Source: Planctomycetia bacterium
Lineage (GTDB): Bacteria; Planctomycetota; Phycisphaerae; UBA1845; UTPLA1
Length of the DNA: 64,000 nucleotides
NCBI GenBank assembly: GCA_015200345.1
Contig: CP054187.1
Coordinates: forward strand, 1,162,470 to 1,226,469
Direction of reading: 5' to 3'
Shown: positions 7,800 to 16,759 of the stretch, in pieces
Numbering within the stretch: the first letter of the stretch is position 1
Layout of the letters: each line of letters opens with the position of its first letter
Position numbers and translations under genes: made by a program
Notes under the pieces: generated by a model
Seen by the model: only the letters and a program-made list of their open reading frames with translations
Database searches by the model: none
What the model was told of the DNA's origin: nothing

Positions 7800-10700
7800 T
7801 TGCTTAACGCGATCATCAAATTCTCGCTGCACAATCGCGTGCTCGTCCTCGCCGCCGCGGCGTTGTTGGCCGCATACGGCCTCTTTACTGCCACTCGGCT
7901 GCCGACGGACGTGCTCCCCGATTTGAATCGTCCGACCGTCACCGTGTTGACCGAGGCCCCCGGACTTGCACCGGAAGAAGTCGAAACGCAGGTCACGTTC
8001 CACCTTGAGACCGCCCTTAATGGCGCCGTCGGCGTCGAACGGGTTCGAAGCGTGTCGGGCTTGGGCCTGTCCGTCGTGTATGTCGAGTTCGCCTGGGGCA
8101 CGGACATCCGCTACGACCGGCAAGTCGTTCAGGAGCGGTTGAATCAAGTCGCCGAAAAGCTGCCCCCGAGCGTGATTCCCTTGATGGGGCCGATCAGTTC
8201 CATCATGGGCGAGATCATGCTCGTGGGCCTGCGAAGCGACTCTCTGCCGCCGATGGAGGTGCGCTCGCTCGCCGATTGGGTCATTCGGCCGTCGCTGCTC
8301 TCGGTCGCCGGCGTGGCACAAGTCACGGTCATGGGCGGGCAGGTGAAGCAGTTTCAGGTGCTGGCCGATCCTGAAAAGCTGCGACGATACGACCTGACCT
8401 TGACGGACTTGCAGGAGGCCCTGGAGAAGGCTAACGAAAACTCCGGCGGCGGCTTTATCGTTGGCAGCAGCCAGGAATTCGTCGTACGCAATCTGGGCCG
8501 GGTCGCCAACGTCTCTGACATCGAGTCCTCGCTGGTTGCATCGCGCACGAGTGAAGGAACGACACGCCCGATCCTTGTCCGCGATGTCGCGATGGTGCGC
8601 GAAGGCGGCGCGCCGATCAAGCGCGGCGAAGGATCCATGAATGCCCGGCCCGCGGTAATCATGGCGATCCAGAAGCAGCCGGGGGCCGACACGCGCGAAC
8701 TTACAACCCGCATCGACAGCGCGCTAAACCAGATTCGGCCAACTTTGCCCAAGGATATGATCATCAACGCCGACCTGTTCCGGCAATCCCACTTCATTCA
8801 GACGGCGATTGAAAATGTGATAGAGGCCCTGCGCGATGGTTCGATCCTTGTCGTGATCGTGCTCATTCTGTTTCTGATGAACGTCCGCACGACGCTCATC
8901 ACGCTCACGGCGTTGCCGCTGTCCCTGCTTGTCACGGCGCTCGTATTCAAATTCTTCGGCGAGACGATCAACACCATGACGCTCGGCGGCATCGCGGTCG
9001 CCATCGGTGAACTTGTGGACGACGCCGTTGTCGATGTTGAGAACGTCTTCCGCCGTTTGCGCGAAAACCGGCATCTGCCCCATCCTCGCCCGGCGATGGA
9101 TGTCGTGTTTGACGCGTCGAGTGAAGTGCGAAACTCCATCGTGTATGGCACGGCAGTTGTGCTGCTCGTCTTCCTGCCTCTCTTTGCAATGTCCGGAGTT
9201 GAAGGAAGGTTGTTTCAGCCGCTTGCGGTCGCCTACATCGTCAGCATTCTGGCCTCGCTGGTCGTCTCGCTCACCGTGACGCCAGCGATGGCGTTCTACC
9301 TGCTTCCCACCATGAAGCGAATGGCGGATGAGAAGGACGGCCTTGTGCTGCGGGCGTGCAAGCGGTTTGCCCGCATGTTGTACGACCTCACGATGCCGAG
9401 GCCGTGGACTGTGATCGGCGTTGCTCTGGGCTTTGTCGCGCTGGGGGCGATTCTTGTTTCACGGCTTGGCAGCGAGTTCCTGCCCGCGTTCAACGAAGGA
9501 ACGGCGACGATAAACATCGTGGCCGATCCCGGCATATCGTTGGCCGAATCAGATCGACTTGGGAGCAAGGCCGAGGAATTGATCCTCTCCGTACCTGAAG
9601 TGAAGTCCACTGGCCGGCGGACCGGCCGAGCCGAGCAGGACGAGCATGCCGAGGGTGTCCACTACTCAGAATTGGACGTAGATTTCTGGACGCGCGACGA
9701 GGCCCGCGAGCCGGATAAACACATCACGGTCGATGGCCGAAAGCCGCCTGCAACGGTACGGCCCAAACAGATCGTGCTTGCCGAGATTCGACAGAAACTT
9801 GAAACCGTTCCCGGTGTGGCGGTCGGACTCGGGCAACCGATCAGTCACCGGATCGACCATCTCTTATCCGGCGTCCGGGCACAAATTGCAGTCAAGATCA
9901 CCGGGCAGGATCTCAACACGTTGCGCACGCTGGCAGACCAGGTTCAGGGGGCCATGACTGGAATCCCCGGCGTCGTCGATCTTCAAATCGAAAAACAGGT
10001 GCTGATTCCTCAGGTGCGAATTCGTGTGAACCGGGAGGCGGCTGCACGGGTCGGCTTCAAGCCGGCGGAATTGGTGCGCACGCTCGAAACCGCGATGAAG
10101 GGAAAGATCGTCTCGCAAGTCCTCGACGGATTGAAATCGTATGACTTGGTTCTAATGCTCGAAGAGTCGGTGCGTAACGATGTGCGGCGGCTCAACGACG
10201 TCAGGCTGATCTCGCCGACGGGCGCCGTTGTGTTGCTCTCAGACGTTGCTGGAATCACTGAGACACCGGGGCCGAATCAGATCAGCCGCGAGAACGTCCA
10301 GCGCAGAATCGTCGTCTCGTCCAACGTTCAGGGCCGTGATCTGGGCCGCACGGTTGCGGAAATTGAGAAGTCACTGGCGATGGACCTGCCGCCGGAAAAG
10401 ATACCGGCCGGTTACACCCTCAGCATCGGCGGCCAATTCGAGGCGCAGCAAGCCGCCACACGTCTGCTTCTGCTGCTTGGTACGTTGTCACTCGTAGCGA
10501 TGTTCGCCGTTCTGTATTCGCATTTCCGATCAGTGGAAATGGTTGTGCAGGTCATGCTGAACATTCCGTTCGCGTTCATCGGCAGCGCCTTCGCGCTGTG
10601 GTTGGCGAGTGAAAATTTCAGCGTCGCCAGCCTGGTGGGGTTCATCAGCCTGTGCGGCATCGCCAGCCGCAACGGCATTCTGATGATCACACACTACATC

Positions 10701-11132
10701 CACCTCATGACGCATGAGGGGATGGAGTTCGGCCGCGAGATGGTTGTGCGCGGCAGCCAGGAGCGCGTTGCGCCCGTATTGATGACGGCGCTGACAGCGG
10801 GACTGGCACTCATACCGCTGGTTCTTGCGGCCGGTCAGCCCGGCAAGGAAATACTGTACCCCGTCGCGCTCGTTGTGCTGGGTGGTCTGGCCACGAGCAC
10901 GTTCCTGGACTTTTGTATCACGCCGACGATCTTCCTGCGATTTGGCCGCAGGGCGTCGCAGCATGTCGTGGCTCAATGGCGAGCGACGCACGTACAACCT
11001 GAATTGACGCCTGGTTCCGACCACCGTCCCGTCGGAACTGCGGATCAAGTTCTTGCAAGGGACGCAGTCGTTCAAACCGCCAGTGAAACCGGCGGGGCGA
11101 GCGAGCCGCCTGATTCTCGGCTTCCTCGCTAA
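7800..11132 (+). CDS. heavy-metal RND efflux pump, inner-membrane subunit (HME family)
   Basis: A 1110-residue RND transporter of CusA/CzcA type. The layout is visible: TM1 at ~10-30, a large periplasmic loop, the TM2-6 cluster with the proton-relay segment IGELVDDAVVDVENVFRRL (acidic residues in TM4), a second periplasmic loop, and TM7-12 ending near residue 1050. A ~60-residue hydrophilic tail follows. The start is TTG 7800, preceded by AGGAAGG at good spacing. The TM4 signature differs from that of the second pump in this window, so the two probably export different metals. A Cu/Ag role is inferred from the HMA, Csp-like and HMBD neighbours. Confidence 0.88.
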   Translation: MLNAIIKFSLHNRVLVLAAAALLAAYGLFTATRLPTDVLPDLNRPTVTVLTEAPGLAPEEVETQVTFHLETALNGAVGVERVRSVSGLGLSVVYVEFAWGTDIRYDRQVVQERLNQVAEKLPPSVIPLMGPISSIMGEIMLVGLRSDSLPPMEVRSLADWVIRPSLLSVAGVAQVTVMGGQVKQFQVLADPEKLRRYDLTLTDLQEALEKANENSGGGFIVGSSQEFVVRNLGRVANVSDIESSLVASRTSEGTTRPILVRDVAMVREGGAPIKRGEGSMNARPAVIMAIQKQPGADTRELTTRIDSALNQIRPTLPKDMIINADLFRQSHFIQTAIENVIEALRDGSILVVIVLILFLMNVRTTLITLTALPLSLLVTALVFKFFGETINTMTLGGIAVAIGELVDDAVVDVENVFRRLRENRHLPHPRPAMDVVFDASSEVRNSIVYGTAVVLLVFLPLFAMSGVEGRLFQPLAVAYIVSILASLVVSLTVTPAMAFYLLPTMKRMADEKDGLVLRACKRFARMLYDLTMPRPWTVIGVALGFVALGAILVSRLGSEFLPAFNEGTATINIVADPGISLAESDRLGSKAEELILSVPEVKSTGRRTGRAEQDEHAEGVHYSELDVDFWTRDEAREPDKHITVDGRKPPATVRPKQIVLAEIRQKLETVPGVAVGLGQPISHRIDHLLSGVRAQIAVKITGQDLNTLRTLADQVQGAMTGIPGVVDLQIEKQVLIPQVRIRVNREAAARVGFKPAELVRTLETAMKGKIVSQVLDGLKSYDLVLMLEESVRNDVRRLNDVRLISPTGAVVLLSDVAGITETPGPNQISRENVQRRIVVSSNVQGRDLGRTVAEIEKSLAMDLPPEKIPAGYTLSIGGQFEAQQAATRLLLLLGTLSLVAMFAVLYSHFRSVEMVVQVMLNIPFAFIGSAFALWLASENFSVASLVGFISLCGIASRNGILMITHYIHLMTHEGMEFGREMVVRGSQERVAPVLMTALTAGLALIPLVLAAGQPGKEILYPVALVVLGGLATSTFLDFCITPTIFLRFGRRASQHVVAQWRATHVQPELTPGSDHRPVGTADQVLARDAVVQTASETGGASEPPDSRLPR

Positions 11133-11153
11133 AACTATGAAGGAGTGTCGAAA

Positions 11154-12113
11154 ATGTCCGGACGAGCAATGATTGTTCTGGCGACCTTGCTATTGGGACC
11201 CACGGCGCCGATGGCGCTCGCGCAGCACGAACACGGCGGCGGGCACGGAAAACCTGCCGAATTCAAGACGCCGACGACGTACAAAGCGGCTGTGGAGGAG
11301 ATTCAGCACCGGCTCCACGAGATCAGCGAACTCATCGAGTCCAAGAAGCTCGATGACGTGCATAGCGAGGCGGAGGTCATCCAGAAAATCGGAAACGTCA
11401 TCGGCCAACTGGCGCTCAAGGCCGATTCCGGCGTGCCTAAGAGCGCCATCAAGGAGATCAACAAGGCGGGACGCGAATTGGCCGGCAAGTTTGACGCCAT
11501 TGACAAGGCGGGCGACTCCGGCGACGCGGCGGGAACGCAGAAAGTTTACGACGAAATGGCCAAGCTCGCCGCCACGCTGGAGAAGTATGTGCCCAAGGAA
11601 TATGCCTGCCCGATGAAATGTGAAGGCGATAAGACCTATTCGCAGCCGGGCAATTGCCCGAAGTGCGGCATGGCATTGGTCGAGATCAAGCCGCACATAG
11701 ACCATCATCCCAAACATGGCGGCGTCTTTTTCATGGCGCCGGACCAGAAGCATCACCTGGAAGGAGCGATTTCGGATAAGGGCGAGTTTCACATCCACTT
11801 CTACGACGAATACACGAAGCCCATATTGGCGGAAAAGTTCACAGCGGAGGGCAAAGTTCGAGCAAAAGGACTCGACAAGGAACTGCCCCTCAAAATGACA
11901 CTCGAACCGCGCAAGTCATTTCTGAAGGGAAATGTGGACAAATCGATCAAGTTTCCCCTCTCAATAAAGATATTCATTGACTTCAAAGACGGCGAGAAGC
12001 CGCAGGTCTTTGACTTCGACTTCGACGGTCCCAGTAAGCCACCCGCCGGCCACGACGACGAAACGAACGGTAAGCACGAAGGCAAAGGACACGGGCACGC
12101 CGATGAACCGTGA
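11154..12113 (+). CDS. secreted heavy-metal-binding-domain protein
   Basis: A 319-residue exported protein. A signal peptide (~1-24, ending ALA) precedes a His/Gly-rich start HEHGGGHG and a helical region (~45-140) with a charged coiled-coil look. Next is a heavy-metal-binding domain (YACPMKCEG...GNCPKCGMALVEI, ~147-175), as found on RND adaptors and metal ATPases. The second half is beta-rich with HHPKHGGVFF and ends in a His/Asp/Glu-rich tail. It may act as a periplasmic metal chaperone or buffer for the RND system. I chose ATG 11154 with AAGGAG 8 bp upstream over the in-frame GTG at 11145, which overlaps that site. Confidence 0.75.
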   Translation: MSGRAMIVLATLLLGPTAPMALAQHEHGGGHGKPAEFKTPTTYKAAVEEIQHRLHEISELIESKKLDDVHSEAEVIQKIGNVIGQLALKADSGVPKSAIKEINKAGRELAGKFDAIDKAGDSGDAAGTQKVYDEMAKLAATLEKYVPKEYACPMKCEGDKTYSQPGNCPKCGMALVEIKPHIDHHPKHGGVFFMAPDQKHHLEGAISDKGEFHIHFYDEYTKPILAEKFTAEGKVRAKGLDKELPLKMTLEPRKSFLKGNVDKSIKFPLSIKIFIDFKDGEKPQVFDFDFDGPSKPPAGHDDETNGKHEGKGHGHADEP

Positions 12114-12236
12114 CACCGTTGGAAGTCCGGGGATGGATTCTACGCCCCCAAATGCCAGGGAGATGCTGGTTCAAGACATCACATAACAGTCATGGATTTA
12201 CGTTACAAACACTACAATCAGGAATTAGGAGATCAC

Positions 12237-12476
12237 ATGATACGAAAACTGTTTGCCGCGACCGTCCTAAGTGCTGCAACGATCTTTCTCGTAGCGGCTT
12301 GCTCCCAAAATGATGGCAGTTGTTGCGGACACTGCGGAAACAAAGGAAACGCCAGAGCCGACCGGCCGCCATTGAGCACCACGGAAGTCGTGTACGTGTG
12401 TTCGATGCACCCGGAGGTGAGACAGGCAGCGCCCGGCAACTGCCCAAAATGCGGAATGGAGCTTAAGCGGCAGTAG
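12237..12476 (+). CDS. small lipoprotein with heavy-metal-binding domain
   Basis: A 79-residue lipoprotein. The signal peptide ends in the lipobox LVAAC. A Cys-rich stretch (GSCCGHCGNKG) follows, then a single heavy-metal-binding domain (YVCSMHPEV...GNCPKCGMELKR). The start at 12237 has AGGAGA just upstream; the in-frame ATG at 12192 would bury the signal sequence. Its HMBD resembles the domain in the preceding gene. It is probably a membrane-tethered periplasmic metal-binding protein serving the efflux system. Confidence 0.8.
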   Translation: MIRKLFAATVLSAATIFLVAACSQNDGSCCGHCGNKGNARADRPPLSTTEVVYVCSMHPEVRQAAPGNCPKCGMELKRQ

Positions 12477-12654
12477 TAAATCGCAATCGCAATGCACTTG
12501 CTGTCCCGCGTAGAGGCCTGTCGAACGCGCCTTCTGAAGTATGGCTCGGCTTCGTGCTCATCCTTTGTTTTGGCCTGTTTCTGATCACCGACGTCGAGAT
12601 GGCGATTTCCGTCGCTGGCGTCGAGATGACAGTTTTTTATGAAAGGAGTGTTCT

Positions 12655-13146
12655 ATGAACGCTCGGAAATTCGGTGGAATCGTTGTGGTGGTGTTGGCCC
12701 TTGTCGCTGTGGCGGGGTTCGCCCAGCAGGACGAAATGAAGGGCATGAAGATGGGGGGACAGAAGAAGGACATGAAGATGGAGGATCACATGGAACACAA
12801 TGCGATGATGCAGGAATGCGCCAAAGCCTGCTCGGACTGCCAGCGGGCCTGTGACAGCTGTGCGACCCACTGTGCGCATATGCTGTCCGACGGCATGAAG
12901 GAACACCTGACAACCCTGATGACCTGTCGAGACTGTGCGACTATCTGTTCCGCCTGTGCAGAGGTTTGTTCGAGAGGCGGGCCGTTCTCCGTACTCATCG
13001 TTGAAGCATGTGCGAAAGCTTGTGCCGACTGTGCGACGGCGTGCGATAAATTCCCCGCCGACACGTACATGAAGGCGTGTGCCGAGGAATGCCGCAGGTG
13101 CGAGAAGGCGTGCCGGGCGATGATGAAGCAAATGCCGGGCAAGTAG
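12655..13146 (+). CDS. exported Cys-rich four-helix-bundle copper-storage-like protein (Csp/DUF326 type)
   Basis: A 163-residue protein with a signal peptide (~1-23), a Met/Lys-rich segment (EMKGMKMGG, KDMKMEDHMEH), and then four helices lined with CxxC/CxxxC spacings. I count 19 cysteines in residues ~50-155 (for example ECAKACSDCQRACDSC and ACAEECRRCEKAC). This is the hallmark of Csp1-type proteins that bind many Cu(I) ions in the core of a four-helix bundle. The signal sequence places it outside the cytoplasm. Its position between HMBD proteins and the TolC-like gene supports copper buffering before efflux. Confidence 0.85.
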   Translation: MNARKFGGIVVVVLALVAVAGFAQQDEMKGMKMGGQKKDMKMEDHMEHNAMMQECAKACSDCQRACDSCATHCAHMLSDGMKEHLTTLMTCRDCATICSACAEVCSRGGPFSVLIVEACAKACADCATACDKFPADTYMKACAEECRRCEKACRAMMKQMPGK

Positions 13147-13304
13147 GTTCCCGGTCCCGACCAAGCGAGATTTTTGTGATCGACACCACGCCTCGTTTCA
13201 ATGGCGGGGCGTGGTGTTGTGCTCGCGGCAAATTATGGCCAAGGAGCGGTCTCTGGAGTGCCGGTAATCCTCTATCGACGAATACTCGTCGCGCTGCTAG
13301 CATC

Positions 13305-13649
13305 ATGAGAATGTACTTGAGGCTGATTCTGGTTTCGTCGCTTTCGTTGGCGGCCATTGCTTGTCCGGTACTATGCGCCGACTCGTCCGCACCGCATGGC
13401 TCCCATAACACGCCATGTTCGCCCGACGGTCATAATCGGCCCTGCGATAACTCGTGTTTCTGTTCCTCAGCAGCTACCCAGCAGTCTTCGTGGCGCCTCG
13501 TGCTGGAGACCGGGTTTACATTCGCGCCAATCGCCACGAACGTTTGTTCGCCGATTGCCCCGGTCCCCGATGGCGCTTCAATTCTGCCGCTTCTCGTGAT
13601 CATCCAACTTGGATCTTCGGCCGGACCGTCACTTCCCCTTCTGATCTGA
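13305..13649 (+). CDS. small secreted hypothetical protein
   Basis: A 114-residue protein with a clear signal peptide (~1-24, ending LCA). The mature part has several Cys and His residues (HGSHNTPCSPDGHNRPCDNSC) and a second hydrophobic stretch near the C-terminus (ILPLLVIIQLGSS). I chose ATG 13305 because it begins the signal peptide; the frame extends further 5' without sense. I do not recognise a family. Its place just before the outer-membrane channel gene suggests a periplasmic accessory in metal handling. Confidence 0.5.
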   Translation: MRMYLRLILVSSLSLAAIACPVLCADSSAPHGSHNTPCSPDGHNRPCDNSCFCSSAATQQSSWRLVLETGFTFAPIATNVCSPIAPVPDGASILPLLVIIQLGSSAGPSLPLLI

Positions 13650-13756
13650 TTATCTGCCCTGTTTGCGCCTGAAGACTGCGAGCGTTTCAGTCGACGCCGG
13701 CGCGCCGCTAACACACTTGATGTTGCGTTTTTCCCGAATACCCGGAGTTAAATCGA

Positions 13757-15331
13757 ATGACTTCAACCCATCGATGCGGGACCCTTGCCGCTGCCACGTC
13801 CGCGCTCCTCGTCATGAGCGGCTGCGCGATGGTCAACCCCAAACCTGATTACGAACGGGCCGGCAAGACCATCTCGGATGCAACCGGTTCCGATTCTTTC
13901 TTCCAACCCGGCGAGGATGATGTCGGAACGAAAAGAGTCCGCGGACTGCTACAGGCGGGAATCACATGCGACGAGGCTGTGCAAATCTGCCTGATCAACA
14001 ACCCAACGCTACAAGCGGCCTTCTTCGAGATCGGTTTCGCCCGGGCCGATGTAGTGCAATCGGGCCTGTTCTCCAATCCGTCGCTTGCCTTGTCGGTTGC
14101 CTTTCCGGAGGGCGGTGGTCGATCCAACATTCAGGCGACCTTCGCACAGAATATTGTAGACCTTTGGCAGATTCCAATTCGGAAGCGATCGTCGCAACGG
14201 TTGCTGGACGCTGCGATACTCGACGTGGCGCGTCAGGCTTCACAGCTCGCAGTGGACACACGCTCCGCATACTTCACGGCCGTTGCCGCCGACCAAGCAC
14301 TACTGATTGCAAAAGAAAACGTCGGCATCGCCGAGCAGTTGCTCGAAGCAGCGAAGGCAAGGCAGCAAGCCGGTGCGGTGGGCGAACTCGATGTAAACCT
14401 GGCCCGCGGCGCTGTATACAGCGCAGAACTGGAGATGCAGAGGGCGCGGCTTGACGACGGCACCGCTCGACGCCGCCTAGCCATATTGCTTGGACTGACA
14501 GAGGCCGCCGAGGAGCTGCAACTCACAACGAATGCTTTGCTTCCACCGATGGTCGACCTGGACGCCGAGCAGATCGTGCAGATTGCATTGGGCAGTCGAT
14601 TGGACGTTCAGTCCGCGAGGATGGAGTCCGAGGCCAAACGCCAACGCATTAACTTGGAAATCGCCAAGATTCTTCCGGAATTCTCGATTGGTTTTTACGA
14701 GGAGCGGAGCGAGCGGCGGGCCTTGCCGGGTCGAAAAATCCCCGCCGACACAGCGAGAGCCTCCATCGCAGCAGGCGCGCTCACGGCCCCCGAAATCCAG
14801 TCACGGGGCCAGAGAAATCGAGAGCGTTCGCAAATCATCGACAACATCTTTGGTCCTGCGTTCAATTTGACGCTTCCTATCTTTGACCAAAATCAAGCCC
14901 AGATCGCCAAGGCTCGATTTGCTTACGAGCAAAGCGCGTTGCAATTGGACGCGTTGGAAAAAACGGTCATCCAAGCGGTTCGGCAAGGCGTGGACGCGGC
15001 CCAGACTTCCCGAAAGGTCGCGGCGTACTTCCATGAAAAAATGCTTCCCCAGGCGCAGGCCAACCTCGACCTCTCGCGGCAGTCTTATCAGGCGGGCCGG
15101 GCGTCCCTGATCGTGCTCCTCGATGCACAGCGAATCCTCCTGGCCACTCGTCGTGATGCCGTCATTGCCGATCGCGAGAGCGCCATCACATGGGCCGAGC
15201 TTGAGCGCTTGACGGCGCGACCCCTGCCCACATTGCTCGAATCGAGCAGTCCGACCTCCCGGCCGGTCGCTGAGGCGGCGCCGCCCATTTTCGAGCCGCC
15301 TACGTTAACGCGACAGGGAGCACAGCCATGA
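13757..15331 (+). CDS. TolC/CusC-family outer-membrane efflux lipoprotein
   Basis: A 524-residue outer-membrane factor. The N-terminus has a lipobox (LVMSGC), so it is probably lipid-anchored like CusC. Two related halves with long coiled-coil helices are visible: LARGAVYSAELEMQRARLDDGTARRRLA in half one and SRKVAAYFHEKMLPQAQANLDLSR in half two, plus the GRASLIVLLDAQR segment typical of OEP proteins. It is the only outer-membrane channel in the window and sits between the two RND systems, so both may share it. Its stop overlaps the next start (ATGA). Confidence 0.88.
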   Translation: MTSTHRCGTLAAATSALLVMSGCAMVNPKPDYERAGKTISDATGSDSFFQPGEDDVGTKRVRGLLQAGITCDEAVQICLINNPTLQAAFFEIGFARADVVQSGLFSNPSLALSVAFPEGGGRSNIQATFAQNIVDLWQIPIRKRSSQRLLDAAILDVARQASQLAVDTRSAYFTAVAADQALLIAKENVGIAEQLLEAAKARQQAGAVGELDVNLARGAVYSAELEMQRARLDDGTARRRLAILLGLTEAAEELQLTTNALLPPMVDLDAEQIVQIALGSRLDVQSARMESEAKRQRINLEIAKILPEFSIGFYEERSERRALPGRKIPADTARASIAAGALTAPEIQSRGQRNRERSQIIDNIFGPAFNLTLPIFDQNQAQIAKARFAYEQSALQLDALEKTVIQAVRQGVDAAQTSRKVAAYFHEKMLPQAQANLDLSRQSYQAGRASLIVLLDAQRILLATRRDAVIADRESAITWAELERLTARPLPTLLESSSPTSRPVAEAAPPIFEPPTLTRQGAQP

Positions 15332-15510
15332 ATGTGCGGGGGAAAAAACTGATGGCTCCACTCACCACTGCCTTTGTACTTGCGTTCCTGAGTGTGGGAT
15401 GTATCCCGGCGGACCAGACATCTAGCACCTCGTCGGGGGACCCGATCTCAACGTTGATCGGGTTTGCGATTGATTTTGGTCGGCAGATTCTTGCCGCGTT
15501 TCTGTTTTGA
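15328..15510 (+). CDS. 60-residue putative lipoprotein
   Basis: The start ATG overlaps the stop of the preceding TolC-like gene (ATGA), indicating translational coupling. The product has a basic N-terminus, a hydrophobic segment and the lipobox FLSVGC, leaving a ~35-residue mature peptide with a second hydrophobic C-terminal stretch (STLIGFAIDFGRQILAAFLF). No family is recognised. Coupling suggests a small partner of the efflux complex. Confidence 0.55.
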   Translation: MNVRGKKLMAPLTTAFVLAFLSVGCIPADQTSSTSSGDPISTLIGFAIDFGRQILAAFLF

Positions 15511-15521
15511 AGGAGTCCTGC

Positions 15522-16757
15522 GTGTCTAATCTAATCACGGGATTACAGGGTCGCTTAATGGGCCGGCTAGGTGTCGGACTTCTGACAGGTCTTCTGTGCG
15601 GTGCATTCGGCATGCGCCTCTGGATGACGCGAGAAACTGCTCATGGCAGGCAATCGACTCAGGGCGACCATTCGCATGAAAAAGGTAAGCCCGGCGAGCG
15701 CGAACAGGGCGTTGTCAAGCTGTCTCCGGAGACATTGAAGATAAACGGCATCGAAGTCGCCGAAGCCGGGCCCGGCACTCTGGAGCGGACGATCACGCTG
15801 CCGGGCGAAGTGCATCTCGATGCTGACCGAGTCGCACACATCGTGCCCCGTGTGTCTGGAATGGTTCGTGAGGTGCTGAAGAAGCTCGGCGAGCCCGTCA
15901 AGCCCGGCGAAGTCATCGCCATCCTCGACAGCAGGGAACTCGCCGACGCGAAGGCGGCGGACCTTGCCGCGGCTTCACGACATGAGTTGGCCAAAGCCAA
16001 CCTCGAACGAATCCAGAAGTTATTTGAAAAGAAGATCGCCCCTGAGGAGGAGCTGCTAAAGGCTCGACAGGCTCTCGCGGAAACCGACATCGACCATCGA
16101 ACGGCCGAGGCGAAGCTTCACGCCCTGGGACTCACCGAGCAGCAGGTTGAAAGCTTGCATTCGGAAAAGGATACGGACTATTCGCGCTACGAAATCAAGG
16201 CTCCCTTCTCAGGCACGGTGATCGAAAAGCACATCACTCTTGGAGAGGTGGTCAACCCGGACACGACCTGTTTCGTGCTCGCGGATCTGTCGAATGTCTG
16301 GATCGATGTCACGGTCTATGGTCAGGACATCATCCATGTACATGTGGGCCAGACCGCGCATGTGAAAGCCGAAGGAATCGACGGCGATACAACCGGCAAG
16401 CTGTTCTATGTCAGTTCGGTCATTGATGAGGCCACGCGCACGGCAACGGCCCGGCTTGTGCTGGACAACGTCGAGGGACGTTGGAAGCCCGGCCTCTTTG
16501 TGCGGGCAACGGTCAGCGTTGCATCCCAAGCTGTCGCCATTCTTCTACCTCTCGGGGCCGTCCAGACAGTGGAAGGTCAACCCACCGTGTACGTAGAGAA
16601 GTCCGGCGCGTTCGAGCCGCGCAAAGTGACAGTCGGCGACAAAAACGCAACGCACATCGAAATCACATCGGGCCTCAAGCCGGGCGAGCGAGTCGTCGTC
16701 AAAAACGCATTCATCGTGAAGTCTCAAGGCATGAAGAGTGAACTGGGCGAGGAATAG
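15522..16757 (+). CDS. RND efflux periplasmic adaptor (CzcB type)
   Basis: A 411-residue membrane fusion protein. An N-terminal membrane segment (~12-32) is followed by a His-containing spacer (QGDHSHEKG). Then come the lipoyl half VREVLKKLGEPVKPGEVIAIL, an alpha-hairpin (~130-200), the other lipoyl half YEIKAPFSGTVIEKHITLGE, a beta-barrel, and the C-terminal GLKPGERVVVKNAF. I start at GTG 15522 because AAGGAG lies 7 bp upstream; the in-frame TTG at 15507 overlaps that site and the previous stop. Only 2 bp separate it from the CzcA-like pump, its obvious partner. Confidence 0.88.
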   Translation: MSNLITGLQGRLMGRLGVGLLTGLLCGAFGMRLWMTRETAHGRQSTQGDHSHEKGKPGEREQGVVKLSPETLKINGIEVAEAGPGTLERTITLPGEVHLDADRVAHIVPRVSGMVREVLKKLGEPVKPGEVIAILDSRELADAKAADLAAASRHELAKANLERIQKLFEKKIAPEEELLKARQALAETDIDHRTAEAKLHALGLTEQQVESLHSEKDTDYSRYEIKAPFSGTVIEKHITLGEVVNPDTTCFVLADLSNVWIDVTVYGQDIIHVHVGQTAHVKAEGIDGDTTGKLFYVSSVIDEATRTATARLVLDNVEGRWKPGLFVRATVSVASQAVAILLPLGAVQTVEGQPTVYVEKSGAFEPRKVTVGDKNATHIEITSGLKPGERVVVKNAFIVKSQGMKSELGEE

Positions 16758-16759
16758 GC

